A stretch of 64,000 nt of DNA from Cyanobium sp. Morenito 9A2 (GCF_024345575.1 NZ_JAGQBJ010000003.1:62001-126000); one strand, 5' to 3'; counted from the stretch's first letter, positions 35,509 to 48,265 are shown. Numbers and translations: made by a program. Notes: generated by a model not told the origin, from the letters alone.

Positions 35509-36815
35509 CTCCGCCTTCCGCCGCGGCCGAAACCACCACCCGTCCGCCCCTGATCCCTCCTTCGCAGCATCCCTACGCCGAGGTGATCCATCGGCTGGAG
35601 GCCGGCGGTTCGATGTTGCCGGACACGCCGGAAAACCTGATGCAGATCATCGGCATCTACAAGGCCTATGCCGTGCCGATGGACTTTTACTGGCGCGACC
35701 TGCTCTACATCGCCGAGCGGGTGTTCCTTGATCCCCTGCCGGCCTTTAAGTACTTCCCCACCCAGGAGTATCTGGACCTGCCCAACTCCTACGCCGGCGA
35801 CGATTCCAAGCTGCGCATCTGGCGTGGACAGGCCACGGCCCACCCCGAGCTATTGGAGTTCATGGCCAAGGGCGAGACCCGCCCGATGTCCAAACTTCTC
35901 CATCATTTGTGGCACGACCGCATCAACATGGAGTTCGCTGAGGCCTGCATGGAGGCCATGCTGTGGCACCAGGGCATGGGTGGCCGCTTCTACGACTACC
36001 TCGAAACCGACGTCTACAAGGCCAACGCCGACCGGGCGATCAAGGCCTATTTCAAGGGCAACCCCCTGATGCTCGGGCTGCATGCCCTGTTCCCGGAGAT
36101 GTTCCTGGAGCAGGTTCGCAAGATGAGTTACTACGCCAACCTGGGCCTGTTCTGGGAGGTGATGGCCCCGGTCTTCTTCGAGATGAGCGACATCTATGAC
36201 GAAGGTGGATTCAAAGGGGTGCCCGACGCCATGGACTTCCTCGTCAATGGCATCTTCGCCGTGGCCGGCCGGCCGATTTACCACCATGTGTACATCGGCG
36301 AGGAGATGTTCGAGATCATCCCCAAATCCGAAGGTTTCACCTGGCTGTATGAGGCGGCCCTTCCCTATGTGGAGGCTGTCTTCTACCGCACGGCGCCGTT
36401 CCGGGGCACCAAGAGCTACAACGCCCAGGCCGGCCAGGTGCCCGAAGTGCAGGCCGACTTCCACTACGGCATCCTCTATGCCGATGTCTTCCCCGTGGGC
36501 TCGGCGGGCATCCCACCCACGCTGCTGATGCAGGACATGCTCCATTTCCTGCCGCCTTACCTCACGGAGCTCTACGACCAGCACAAGCGCGGGGAGGCTG
36601 ACATCCTCATCCAGCTTGGCGTCACCTTCCAGCGTTCCATGTACAACGTCACCTCAGCGGTGATCCAGGCCCTGCGCTGCGCGCTCCTCTACCCCCTCGA
36701 CGACACAGATCCGGAGCACCTGATGGCGAACCGGAAGTTTTTCGAGGCTCAGATGGACCGTTTTATCCGGCCCGAGGCACGCTTGCCTCAGATCCAGACC
36801 CAGGACTACCGCTAG
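35505..36815 (+). CDS. cupA: CO2 hydration protein CupA (ChpY) of NDH-1(3)
   Basis: 436 aa, the longer of two Cup proteins in the window. It catalyses CO2 to bicarbonate conversion, coupled to electron flow, on the hydrophilic tip of NDH-1MS. Conserved stretches include FYWRDLLYIAERVFLDPLPA, HLWHDRINMEFAEACMEAML, SEGFTWLYEAALPYVEAVF and GIPPTLLMQDMLHFLPPYL. Compared with CupB it has extra N- and C-terminal residues. It follows ndhD3 (4-bp overlap) and precedes cupS by 10 bp, which fixes the high-affinity NDH-1(3) identity. Confidence 0.92.
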   Translation: MTPPSAAAETTTRPPLIPPSQHPYAEVIHRLEAGGSMLPDTPENLMQIIGIYKAYAVPMDFYWRDLLYIAERVFLDPLPAFKYFPTQEYLDLPNSYAGDDSKLRIWRGQATAHPELLEFMAKGETRPMSKLLHHLWHDRINMEFAEACMEAMLWHQGMGGRFYDYLETDVYKANADRAIKAYFKGNPLMLGLHALFPEMFLEQVRKMSYYANLGLFWEVMAPVFFEMSDIYDEGGFKGVPDAMDFLVNGIFAVAGRPIYHHVYIGEEMFEIIPKSEGFTWLYEAALPYVEAVFYRTAPFRGTKSYNAQAGQVPEVQADFHYGILYADVFPVGSAGIPPTLLMQDMLHFLPPYLTELYDQHKRGEADILIQLGVTFQRSMYNVTSAVIQALRCALLYPLDDTDPEHLMANRKFFEAQMDRFIRPEARLPQIQTQDYR

Positions 36816-36825
36816 GAGATCTCCC

Positions 36826-37227
36826 ATGGCCAACATCATTGAAACCGCCAAGGGAGCCGGCTGCTTCGGCACCCTGCTCACCGCCGTTGAAGTGGCGGGT
36901 CTCACCGGTGCCCTTGAGAGCCCCGGCCCCTTCACGGTGTTCGCCCCCGTCGACGACGCCTTCGCCGCCCTCCCTCCAGGCACGGTGCAGACGCTGGTGG
37001 ATAACGTGCCGCAACTGGCTCGGATCCTGAAGTTTCACGTTCTCTCTGGGGCGCACACACGCGCGGAGTTGATCGATCAGCCCGAGTGGGAGAGCCTTGA
37101 GGGCGCACCTGTGCCCATTCGCCGCGCTGAACCCTTCGAGGTCAAGAACGCCACGGTGGTGTCCGCCGACATCGTCTGCGACAACGGCATCGTGCATGTG
37201 ATCGATCGGGTGATCCTGCCCGGATGA
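36826..37227 (+). CDS. cupS: CupS, fasciclin-domain subunit of NDH-1(3)
   Basis: 133-aa single fasciclin (FAS1) domain: TVFAPVDDAFAALPPGTVQT, LKFHVLSGAHTRAEL and IVHVIDRVILP are FAS1 motifs. In Synechocystis and Thermosynechococcus CupS is a small soluble subunit of the low-CO2-induced NDH-1MS complex. Position 10 bp after cupA in the same operon supports this over a free cell-surface FAS1 protein; no signal peptide is present. A GGAGATCTCCC stretch in front holds the ribosome site. Confidence 0.9.
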   Translation: MANIIETAKGAGCFGTLLTAVEVAGLTGALESPGPFTVFAPVDDAFAALPPGTVQTLVDNVPQLARILKFHVLSGAHTRAELIDQPEWESLEGAPVPIRRAEPFEVKNATVVSADIVCDNGIVHVIDRVILPG

Positions 37228-38988
<1,761 letters not shown>

Positions 38989-38995
38989 CGTCCCC

Positions 38996-40663
38996 ATGGA
39001 ACTGACCCTCTGGACCTACGAAGGCCCTCCCCACGTGGGCGCGATGCGCATCGCCACTTCGATGGAGGGGGTGCATTACGTGCTCCATGCCCCCCAGGGC
39101 GACACCTATGCCGATCTGTTGTTCACGATGATCGAGCGGCGGGGAAAGCGGCCTCCCGTCACCTACACCACCTTTCAGGCCCGCGACCTCGGTGGTGACA
39201 CCGCCGAGCTGGTGCAGCGCTCGATTCGGGAGGCGGTGGCCCGTTTCCGCCCGGAGGCGCTGCTGGTGGGCGAGAGCTGCACCGCTGAGCTGATCCAGGA
39301 CCAGCCAGGCGCCCTGGCCGCCGGCATGAACCTGGGCGTGCCGATGGTGAGTCTGGAATTGCCGGCCTACTCCAAGAAGGAGAACTGGGGGGCGGCCGAG
39401 ACCTTCTACCAGCTGGTGCGCACCCTGCTGAAAGACCAGATGCCCCCGCCGGGCACGCCCAAACCCTCCCCCTCCCGCTGGCGCGCGGAGGGCCGCCGGC
39501 CCCGGGTCAACCTGCTGGGCCCCAGCCTGCTGGGCTTCCGCTGCCGCGACGATGTGATCGAGATCACCCGTCTGCTGGGGGAGCACGGCATTGATGTGGC
39601 CGTGGTGGCGCCGTTGGGGGCCCGGCCCGCGGATCTGATTCGCCTGCCCAGCGCCGATGCCAACGTCTGCCTCTATCCGGAGGTGGCGGGGCCGGCCTGC
39701 AGCTGGCTGGAGCGCAGCTTCGGCCTGCCGGTGGTGCGCACGGTGCCGATCGGCATCGGTGCCACCGCCGATTTCCTGCGGGAGCTGCATGCTGTTCTCG
39801 ACCTTGAACTTCCGGCCGAGCTTCAGGCCACCGATGGCCGGCCGAGTGAGGCCGAACGAAGGTCCAGGCTGCCCTGGTACTCCCGCTCCGTCGACTCCAC
39901 CTACCTCACCGGCAAGCGGGTGTTCATCTTTGCTGATGCCACCCATGCCATCGCCGCCGCCCGGATCGCTTCGAGGGAACTCGGCTTCCAGGTGGTGGGG
40001 CTGGGCAGCTACAGCCGCGAGCAGGCCCGGGAGGTGCGGGCCGCCGCGGCCGAACTGGGCCTGGAGGCCCTGATCACCGACGACTACCTGGCGGTGGAGA
40101 AGGCCATGGGTGAGGCGGCCGCTGAGCTGGTGCTCGGCACCCAGATGGAGCGCCACAGTGCCAAGCGGCTCGGCCTGCCCTGCGCGGTGATCAGCTCTCC
40201 GCTGCACGTGCAGGACGTGCCGGCCCGCTACGCCCCCCAGATGGGCTGGGAGGGGGCCAACGTGATTTTCGATTCCTGGGTGCACCCGCTGATGATGGGG
40301 CTGGAGGAGCATCTGATCGGGATGTTCCGCCACGACTTCGAGTTCGTGGACGGCCACCGCAGCCACCTGGGGGATGGGGCACCCTCGATGGCCCCCGCGG
40401 TGGATCAGCCCCCCCCTGGGGATGCCGCCGCGCCAGGCCTTGAGCGGGAGGCGACCACGGCCACGGCGGTGGCGATCCAGGCGCCGCCAACGGTGGCCGG
40501 AGAGCCCAGCTGGATGCCGGACGGCGAGGCGGAGCTGGCGAAGATTCCCTTCTTCGTGCGGGGCAAAGTTCGTAAGAACACCGAAGCTTTCGCCAGAGAG
40601 CGGGGTCTGGCGTCGATCGATGCCGAAACCCTCTACGACGCCAAGGCCCACTTCAGCCGCTGA
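38996..40663 (+). CDS. chlB: Light-independent protochlorophyllide reductase subunit B
   Basis: 555-aa partner of Chl[21 protein letters not shown] is the standard N-terminus and includes the Asp (in QGDTYADLL) that ligates the ChlNB cluster. The C-terminal small domain ([20 protein letters not shown]) is joined by a Pro/Ala/Thr-rich linker of roughly 50 residues (about 457-508), which makes the protein longer than the ~510 aa of many cyanobacterial ChlBs. Second gene of chlN-chlB-chlL. Confidence 0.95.
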   Translation: MELTLWTYEGPPHVGAMRIATSMEGVHYVLHAPQGDTYADLLFTMIERRGKRPPVTYTTFQARDLGGDTAELVQRSIREAVARFRPEALLVGESCTAELIQDQPGALAAGMNLGVPMVSLELPAYSKKENWGAAETFYQLVRTLLKDQMPPPGTPKPSPSRWRAEGRRPRVNLLGPSLLGFRCRDDVIEITRLLGEHGIDVAVVAPLGARPADLIRLPSADANVCLYPEVAGPACSWLERSFGLPVVRTVPIGIGATADFLRELHAVLDLELPAELQATDGRPSEAERRSRLPWYSRSVDSTYLTGKRVFIFADATHAIAAARIASRELGFQVVGLGSYSREQAREVRAAAAELGLEALITDDYLAVEKAMGEAAAELVLGTQMERHSAKRLGLPCAVISSPLHVQDVPARYAPQMGWEGANVIFDSWVHPLMMGLEEHLIGMFRHDFEFVDGHRSHLGDGAPSMAPAVDQPPPGDAAAPGLEREATTATAVAIQAPPTVAGEPSWMPDGEAELAKIPFFVRGKVRKNTEAFARERGLASIDAETLYDAKAHFSR

Positions 40664-40725
40664 TCCCTGCAACGCCGCCGATGTGTCGGTTTGCGTGTTC
40701 CCCCGACAACCGCGATCTGCCTTGA

Positions 40726-42780
<2,055 letters not shown>

Positions 42781-43311
42781 CTAAGGACGGAGTGTGGGTT
42801 TCCCTGGCTGGGCGGGGGGGCGCTCAACAGATGGAAATGGGCTGGGCTGTGGCTGCTGCCAGACCACCCTCAGACGGTTTGGAGCGATCCACTGGTTTTG
42901 TTGACGGATCAACCGTTGCTCACCGTCGGTGGCGAACAGGTTGTCGAATCGTTCCTGGGCCTTGTTGAGCTTGGTGGTCTGAATGTCGAGGATGGCCGAG
43001 AGTTCGCCGTTGCGATCGAGGCGTTCCTGGTAGGCGCTGGCAATGCGGGAAAGGCTGACAACGACCAGACAGGTCAGACCGATTTTCACCGTCAGGCCGA
43101 TGGCACTGCAGAGCAACTCACGCCGCTCGTTGGAGAGGCCAAGGGCCCTTACCTGGCTGGCGGCTGTCTGATTGCTGAAAACAATCCCATCCCCGAGGCC
43201 TGAGAGCGAGTGCAACGGCACCAGGGGTTGTGGGCTCCGCCGGTGTGAGTTACGGCGTTCCTGGGAGCGCTCGGACCCGCGGCTGGCGGAGCGAACAGGT
43301 TGGGTGCTCAA
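42781..43311 (-). CDS. Single-pass membrane protein with coiled coil, function unknown
   Basis: Up to 176 aa. The N-terminal ~55 residues are Ser/Arg-rich; one membrane helix (AIGLTVKIGLTCLVVVSLSR, about 70-90) is followed by a charged coiled coil (ERLDRNGELSAILDIQTTKL, then NKAQERFDNLF) and a Pro-rich tail. The layout resembles small divisome or septum proteins of the FtsL/FtsB type, but I do not claim identity. The listed start is TTG; GTG 43221 would remove the basic leader. Lies between por and psaM. Confidence 0.65.
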   Translation of the reverse strand: MSTQPVRSASRGSERSQERRNSHRRSPQPLVPLHSLSGLGDGIVFSNQTAASQVRALGLSNERRELLCSAIGLTVKIGLTCLVVVSLSRIASAYQERLDRNGELSAILDIQTTKLNKAQERFDNLFATDGEQRLIRQQNQWIAPNRLRVVWQQPQPSPFPSVERPPAQPGKPTLRP

Positions 43312-43398
43312 CGTTGGGGCTCCGATCGCCTCTGCTTGTAGCAGAGGTTGGTGGACCTGCCAAGGGATTGATCAGGATCCGGCCGCCAGTTGTGGGGA

Positions 43399-43503
43399 TC
43401 AGGCCTTGTAAAGGCTCACGGCCAGGCGGACGGCCAGCACACCAGCGTGGGCGGCCACCACAAGAGCGATCAGAACTTCGGCCTGGCTGAGAGAAGAAAC
43501 CAT
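43399..43503 (-). CDS. psaM: Photosystem I reaction centre subunit XII, PsaM
   Basis: 34-aa single-helix protein translated from the minus strand: MVSSLSQAEVLIALVVAAHA then GVLAVRLAVSLYKA. It matches PsaM in length, in the SxxQ(A/I)xxALVVAxxxxxLAxRL pattern and in the LYK end. PsaM sits at the monomer interface of trimeric photosystem I. Its hydrophobic helix and the good ATG argue for a real gene despite its size. Confidence 0.8.
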   Translation of the reverse strand: MVSSLSQAEVLIALVVAAHAGVLAVRLAVSLYKA

Positions 43504-43660
43504 GACCCGCGGCGGTTCGAATTTGTCTTGGCCATTGTCCAGGTTTAGGGCTGCGGCTCCGCGGGCTGAGCGTTGGCTGTCACAGCTCTTGATGGCGTGG
43601 ACGTCACCTCCGCACGCCGCCCCTTAGGGTCCGGCCGGTGATCTCGATCCCCGCACCTTG

Positions 43661-44149
43661 ATGGTTACTCCCCCCAGCATCATTCAGGTTGATCCCGCAG
43701 CGATCCGGGGTCTTGATCTCACGCCGTTGGTCCCATGGACGAGTCTAGGGGCGGCGGAACTGTTGGCCCTCGGGCCGGTGCTCGACCTTCAGTTCGACTG
43801 GCCCCTGCAGGAGGGCGACCCGCGGGAGCGTTCTGAGATCCCTGAACTGCGCCTCTGGAGCCTGCGGGCCGATGCGCTCCATCCCTGGCTTCCATTGGTT
43901 CTCGAGCGCAGTGGAGGTCAGCTGGCCCGCCACGTGGCGATGCTGCTCCCCCATGGTTTCAGTGCCAGCGAGGGCTTAGGTTTTGCCCCCGGGAGCCTGG
44001 AGCTCTGGATCACGCACCGGCTCTTTCAGCTCGAGGCCTGGGGCGCCCGTGAGGGTGTCCTTTGCCGAGCGAATCTGGACCAGATGGCCGCCGTGCTCGG
44101 CTACGCGCTCGAGCCGGCCTTCTGGACGGTTCTTGATGGCAAGCCGTGA
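43661..44149 (+). CDS. CRR6-like NdhI maturation factor
   Basis: 162-aa soluble protein. DWPLQEGDPRERSEIPELRL and the following WSLRADALHPWLPLVLE, HVAMLLPHGFS and LWITHRLFQLEAWG recall the CRR6 family, needed for folding or assembly of NdhI in the NDH-1 arm. ATG 43661 was chosen over the in-frame TTG just before it. It would support the two NDH-1 CO2 pumps encoded nearby. Identification is from memory of the family pattern; it needs a profile search to be firm. Confidence 0.65.
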   Translation: MVTPPSIIQVDPAAIRGLDLTPLVPWTSLGAAELLALGPVLDLQFDWPLQEGDPRERSEIPELRLWSLRADALHPWLPLVLERSGGQLARHVAMLLPHGFSASEGLGFAPGSLELWITHRLFQLEAWGAREGVLCRANLDQMAAVLGYALEPAFWTVLDGKP

Positions 44150-44166
44150 GCGAGGCTCCGCTGGCC

Positions 44167-44931
44167 TCAGCCGGACAGCACCAGGTTGAGGGCCCGTCGG
44201 CCGCTGTCCAGGGCCAGGCTGATGGCCACCAGACGCAGCAACCACACCAGTCGCGCCTCACTCACCCGGTTGAGCCGTGCTGCCGACCAATGGGCGCCGA
44301 AAGCGGCTGTGCCCCCCAGCAGCAGGGCGGGGAGCCACTGACCACGGCCGTCGCCCAGAAAGGCAGGCGCAGCGCCGCTGGCCGAACAGAACACCGCCAG
44401 GGTGCTGAAACGAATCGCCAGGTGGATCGGCACGTTCAGCAGACGCACCATCAGCGGCACCATCACCAGGCCACCACCGACCCCCAGCAACCCCCCGGCA
44501 AACCCCGCCACCAGTCCCACCGCCGCCAGGCCCCCGAGGGGCAGGGGCCGCTTGGGGTTCTGCGCCGGCAGTGCTTCCTTCGCCTGAATCGTGAACGCCA
44601 GCACGAGGTACACCAGCGCTTGCAAGCCCAACAGCTGCCAACCATTGAGCAGGCTGCCCACATGGCTGAAGAGCCAGCCTGTCATGAGGGCACCGGCGCC
44701 GATCGCCATCCCTGGTACCGGGGGGAGACTGCCGCTGCGCAGATGGGCCGAGGTGCCCGCCAGGGTGGTGGGCAGGATCGCCAGGGTGCTGGTCGCCATG
44801 GCCTGATGGGGGTCGAGGCCCATCACCAGAAGCAGGGGCGAAAACACCAGACCGCCGCCGATGCCCAGCACCCCTGAGAGCAGACCCGCCAGGATGCCCA
44901 GGGGTAAGAGCGGCAACAAGTCCCAAGGCAT
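44167..44931 (-). CDS. TauE/SafE family anion exporter
   Basis: 254-aa membrane protein with two halves of about four helices. Each half starts with the family motif: GLLSGVLGIGGGLVFSPLLL and GFAGGLLGVGGGLVMVPLMV. Such proteins export sulfite, sulfoacetate or related anions; substrate here is unknown. ATG 44931 overlaps the divergent ATG of the lipoate-ligase-like gene (44930), so the two share a very short control region. Confidence 0.86.
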   Translation of the reverse strand: MPWDLLPLLPLGILAGLLSGVLGIGGGLVFSPLLLVMGLDPHQAMATSTLAILPTTLAGTSAHLRSGSLPPVPGMAIGAGALMTGWLFSHVGSLLNGWQLLGLQALVYLVLAFTIQAKEALPAQNPKRPLPLGGLAAVGLVAGFAGGLLGVGGGLVMVPLMVRLLNVPIHLAIRFSTLAVFCSASGAAPAFLGDGRGQWLPALLLGGTAAFGAHWSAARLNRVSEARLVWLLRLVAISLALDSGRRALNLVLSG

Positions 44932-45727
44932 GGTCCCGCAGGCCCCGATCTTGAATGTCGTCCCAGCATCCCCCCTGAACCTCAGCGCCGGAGCCTGGCG
45001 TTGGATTCCACCGCTGAGCCTCCCGGGCGATTGGCAGATGGCCATTGACGACTGGCTCCTCGATGAACTGGTGGCGGGCCGCAGCGGCCCGGTGGTGCGC
45101 CTCTACCGCTGGTCGCGCCCCACGCTGTCGCTGGGGTGGCACCAGCGCCGGCTGGAGCCCCACTGGTTTGACCTGCCAGCCCAGGCGGGCATTGCCCTGG
45201 TGCGTCGCCCTTCCGGGGGCCGTGCCGTGCTTCATGCCGGCTGTTTGACCTACGCGCTGCATTGGCCCGATCCCCCCGCTGACCGGCCGCTCGCCTACCG
45301 GCAGGCCTGCGCCTGGCTGCGCAGGGCTTTTGCCGCCCTCGGCCAGCCGCTCCAGCCGGGCGCAGCGGCCGCGAGCGCCCGCCGCAGCAGCTGCTTTGCC
45401 ACCAGCACCAACGCCGATCTGGTCCATGGCGGTGGGGCCAAGCGCGTGGGCAGTGCCCAGCTCTGGCGTCGGGGTCGCCTGCTGCAGCACGGAAGCCTGC
45501 TGATCGATCCGCCAGAGCCCATCTGGCGGCTGGTGTTTGACCAGCCGCCACCATCGTTCGATCCCCTGCCGCTGCAGGGCCAAGCGCTGGAGGCCTTGCT
45601 GCGGCAATCGGCGGCCCAGCACCTCTGTGGCGGTGACCTCATCAGCCGGCCCCTGGGGATCGAGGAGTTGGCCGAAATTGAGGTGCGGCGCAGGCGCTAC
45701 CGCTGGGAGGGCGCTGGGGGAGCCTGA
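44930..45727 (+). CDS. Lipoate/octanoyl-protein ligase family (LplA/LipM-like)
   Basis: 265-aa member of the biotin/lipoate ligase fold. RPSGGRAVLHAG matches the RRxSGGGxVxHD motif, and KRVGSAQLWRRGRLLQHGSL the KxxGSAQxRxxxxxLxHGxLL motif with its catalytic Lys. It should attach lipoyl or octanoyl groups to 2-oxoacid dehydrogenase or GcvH proteins. Start ATG 44930 (VPQAPILNVV); a longer frame exists upstream but overlaps the TauE gene. The 3' end overlaps the site-2 protease by 31 bp. Confidence 0.83.
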   Translation: MVPQAPILNVVPASPLNLSAGAWRWIPPLSLPGDWQMAIDDWLLDELVAGRSGPVVRLYRWSRPTLSLGWHQRRLEPHWFDLPAQAGIALVRRPSGGRAVLHAGCLTYALHWPDPPADRPLAYRQACAWLRRAFAALGQPLQPGAAAASARRSSCFATSTNADLVHGGGAKRVGSAQLWRRGRLLQHGSLLIDPPEPIWRLVFDQPPPSFDPLPLQGQALEALLRQSAAQHLCGGDLISRPLGIEELAEIEVRRRRYRWEGAGGA

Positions 45728-46974
45728 AGGCTGCTGGCGTTGTCGGTGTCGGTTTCTCCACTGGCCAGCATCGAGCGGGCCACCTGGCCAAGGGCCAGGC
45801 CCAGGGGGTAGCCCCCCTGGCGCTGGGCGGCCTCCACCAAGCCCTTGGGCAGGTTCAACCCGAGCCGCGCCAACACCGCTTCCGAGAGGTCGGAGCGCTC
45901 CAGGGTGCCACTGGGGAGCCCGGCGGCGCTGAGCACCAGCAGCCGGCGACAGTCGGGGTCATCGAGCTGAAGGGCGGCCTGCCAGAGGGGGGCATCCTCG
46001 CGGATGCTCGAGAGGCTGCTGAGGGGCCGGAGGTGATTGCCCAGGCGTTCCCCATCCCAGCGCTGCACAGGCATGGTCTTGAGCGGTTCATCGTCGATCA
46101 CCCCTTGCCAGCGGCCCTGGTCACAGACCAGAAACCAGTCACCGTTGCCGTCTTCGTCAGCGATGCGCACCTGGCTCAGCTCCCGGAGGCTGGTGCTGGA
46201 CTCCAGCACCCGGAAGCGGCGCTTGGCTGCATCCCGCACCTTCAGGTCCCGCAGAGCCTTCTGCAGCGCCAACCCCTGCAACTGGTTGCGGGCGGCCCCA
46301 AGACCGAACCAGCCAAGGAGGATCAACCACAGTCCGCTGATGCCCCCGCCCCGCAGCACCAGCACCGTGCCCAGCCCGACCGCCAGCAGGGAGAGGAAAC
46401 GGCCGCAGCCGACGGCCACCTTCACCCCTTGGCGCTGGCTGCCGGTGGCCTGCCAGACCAGCGCCTTGACGATCAGTCCGCCGTCAAGCGGCAGGCCGGG
46501 CAGCAGGTTGAAGAGTCCCAGCACAAGGTTCAAGGCCCCCAGTTCCCCGGCCATCGCCCCCAGCAGCGGCGAGATGTGGGCCAGAGGGTGGGTGATCGTG
46601 AGCAGGCCCGCCGCGAGCAGCAGGCTCACCATGGGCCCAGCAGCCGCCACCAGCAGAGCGCCCCAGGGGGTGGTCGATTCCCGTTCGACGCTGGCGACAC
46701 CCCCGAGCAAGAACAGCGTGATGCTGCGCACCTTCACCCCCTGGGCCATCGCCACCAGGGAGTGGCCCAGTTCATGGAGGAGCACCGAGACGAACAGCAG
46801 CAGCGCCGTCAGGAAGGCCAGGAGCCAGAGGCTGGCGGCGTTGGTGGCCCCCGCCAGTAACTGGCCATAGCGCTCCTGGAAGGCCAGGGTGGCCAGGGCC
46901 AGGATCACGAACCAACTGGGATGGATCCGCAGGGGGATCCCCCGGATCGTCAGCAGTTGCCAGCCGTCACCCAC
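45697..46974 (-). CDS. Site-2 protease (M50) with C-terminal CBS-like domains
   Basis: 425 aa. Intramembrane zinc metalloprotease with HELGH at about 67-71 in a hydrophobic helix and the second-site LPGLPLDGG with its Asp. About six membrane helices span residues 20-215. The remaining ~200 residues form two CBS-like modules (RVLESSTSLRELSQVRI and LRPLSSLSSIREDAPLWQAA), suggesting control by adenine nucleotides. GTG 46974 before GDGWQLLTI was chosen; the upstream frame is antisense to trpF. Target unknown; relatives cleave anti-sigma factors. Confidence 0.87.
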   Translation of the reverse strand: MGDGWQLLTIRGIPLRIHPSWFVILALATLAFQERYGQLLAGATNAASLWLLAFLTALLLFVSVLLHELGHSLVAMAQGVKVRSITLFLLGGVASVERESTTPWGALLVAAAGPMVSLLLAAGLLTITHPLAHISPLLGAMAGELGALNLVLGLFNLLPGLPLDGGLIVKALVWQATGSQRQGVKVAVGCGRFLSLLAVGLGTVLVLRGGGISGLWLILLGWFGLGAARNQLQGLALQKALRDLKVRDAAKRRFRVLESSTSLRELSQVRIADEDGNGDWFLVCDQGRWQGVIDDEPLKTMPVQRWDGERLGNHLRPLSSLSSIREDAPLWQAALQLDDPDCRRLLVLSAAGLPSGTLERSDLSEAVLARLGLNLPKGLVEAAQRQGGYPLGLALGQVARSMLASGETDTDNASSLQAPPAPSQR

Positions 46975-47058
46975 GCGGTTTGCCCTCGGCGATGCCCCGC
47001 TTGGCCGGGACGTCTGTTGGGGTGATCCTAGAAAGGTGGGATGCGCTGATCGAGCCCC

Positions 47059-47736
47059 GTGCCGAGGCCCCGACTGAAGATCTGTGGCCTTCGCCAGCCG
47101 GAGCAAGCGGCGGCGGTGGCGCGCCTGGGGGTCGACGCGATCGGTGTGATCGGCGTTGCCGGTACCCCACGCTTTCTGGAGCCGGCCGAGCGTCCGGCGT
47201 TGTTCAAAGCGGTGGCAGCGGTGAATCCAACGGTGCTCGGGGTCCTGGTGGTGGCCGATCCCGGAGCCGACGCCCTCGAAGAGCTGAACTTGAATCAGGG
47301 GCATCAGGTGGTCCAGCTGCACGGCCAGGAAAGTCCGGGCTTCTGCGCTGCCCTGCGTGAGCGCCTGGGCTGCTCGCTATGGAAGGCCCTGCGCGTGCGC
47401 TCCAAGTCCGATCTGGACCAGGCCCTGACCTACGTCGGCGCCGTTGATGCCTTGGTGCTCGATGCCTGGGCGCCGGATCAGCTGGGGGGCACGGGCCAGG
47501 CGATTCCGTTGGCCTGGCTGCGGGACTTCGCCCCGCCGTTGCCCTGGTGGTTGGCGGGGGGGGTTTCACCGGAGCGGCTGCCTGGGCTCCTGCGGGAGCT
47601 GCGACCCGACGGCTTCGATGCCTCCAGCGGCGTGGAGCGCTCCCCTGGGGACAAAGATCTATCCAGAGTGAAACTGTTGGTCAGCGGCCTGAGAGATGAT
47701 GGAGGGTCAGGTTCGGGCGAAGATCAGCCCGGTTGA
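47059..47736 (+). CDS. trpF: Phosphoribosylanthranilate isomerase
   Basis: 225-aa TIM barrel for the third step of tryptophan synthesis. KICGLRQPEQAAAV at the N-terminus (catalytic Cys), VQLHGQES, LDAWAPDQLGGTG (catalytic Asp) and WLAGGVSPE, GFDASSGVE complete the family motifs. Starts with GTG. The last ~20 residues are Gly/Ser-rich and extend past the usual end. Confidence 0.92.
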   Translation: MPRPRLKICGLRQPEQAAAVARLGVDAIGVIGVAGTPRFLEPAERPALFKAVAAVNPTVLGVLVVADPGADALEELNLNQGHQVVQLHGQESPGFCAALRERLGCSLWKALRVRSKSDLDQALTYVGAVDALVLDAWAPDQLGGTGQAIPLAWLRDFAPPLPWWLAGGVSPERLPGLLRELRPDGFDASSGVERSPGDKDLSRVKLLVSGLRDDGGSGSGEDQPG

Positions 47737-47746
47737 CCCTCAAGCG

Positions 47747-48265
47747 ATGATTGCCTTCCGCTTCCTGTCCGCTGGCGCCGTCGCTGGCTTCATGCTGCTG
47801 GCGTGCTCAGGCCATGCAGTTAGTGCCCAGACCATGCTTCCTGGCTGTCAATTGGTGGACGGAACGCTCCAGTGTGTGCCCGGTCTCACCGCTGATCCCC
47901 AACAGCAGATCAATGTGCTGCGCAAGACGATTGCCAGCGATCAGAAGCTGGAAGGAGCGATCCAACAGACGGTCACCGGGCTTGATGGGCTGGTGCTGAC
48001 CGGTCAAGCGGTTGAGGGGAATTTGATCTGGGCGAGCCTGCGGGCCAGCTCGCTCGCGGGCCTTCCCCCCAGCGCCTACCACTGGTATCGGATCGCCCCA
48101 GGTGAGAGCCGTTGGAGCCTGATCCCTGGGGCCACCGGGACCGCCTACACCCCCGGCTCCGCCGATGTGGGACGTCAACTGATGGTGGTGGTCGTCGTTC
48201 CTCAGGACGGCGGCGTCAGACGGGTCTCCGCGGCTCCGATTGGGCCGGTGCTCAAGACCAACTGA
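47747..48265 (+). CDS. Exported protein with an Ig-like domain, function unknown
   Basis: 172 aa. The N-terminus has a hydrophobic signal (FLSAGAVAGFMLLACSGHAV) with a likely cut after VSA. The next ~60 residues hold two cysteines (PGCQLV, LQCVPG) and a helical part. The C-terminal ~75 residues (YHWYRIAPGESRWSLIPGAT then TAYTPGSADVG) match the pattern of small Ig-like beta-sandwich repeats of bacterial surface proteins. ATG 47747 fits the signal peptide; a start 17 codons earlier overlaps trpF. Not recognised as a known gene. Confidence 0.68.
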   Translation: MIAFRFLSAGAVAGFMLLACSGHAVSAQTMLPGCQLVDGTLQCVPGLTADPQQQINVLRKTIASDQKLEGAIQQTVTGLDGLVLTGQAVEGNLIWASLRASSLAGLPPSAYHWYRIAPGESRWSLIPGATGTAYTPGSADVGRQLMVVVVVPQDGGVRRVSAAPIGPVLKTN

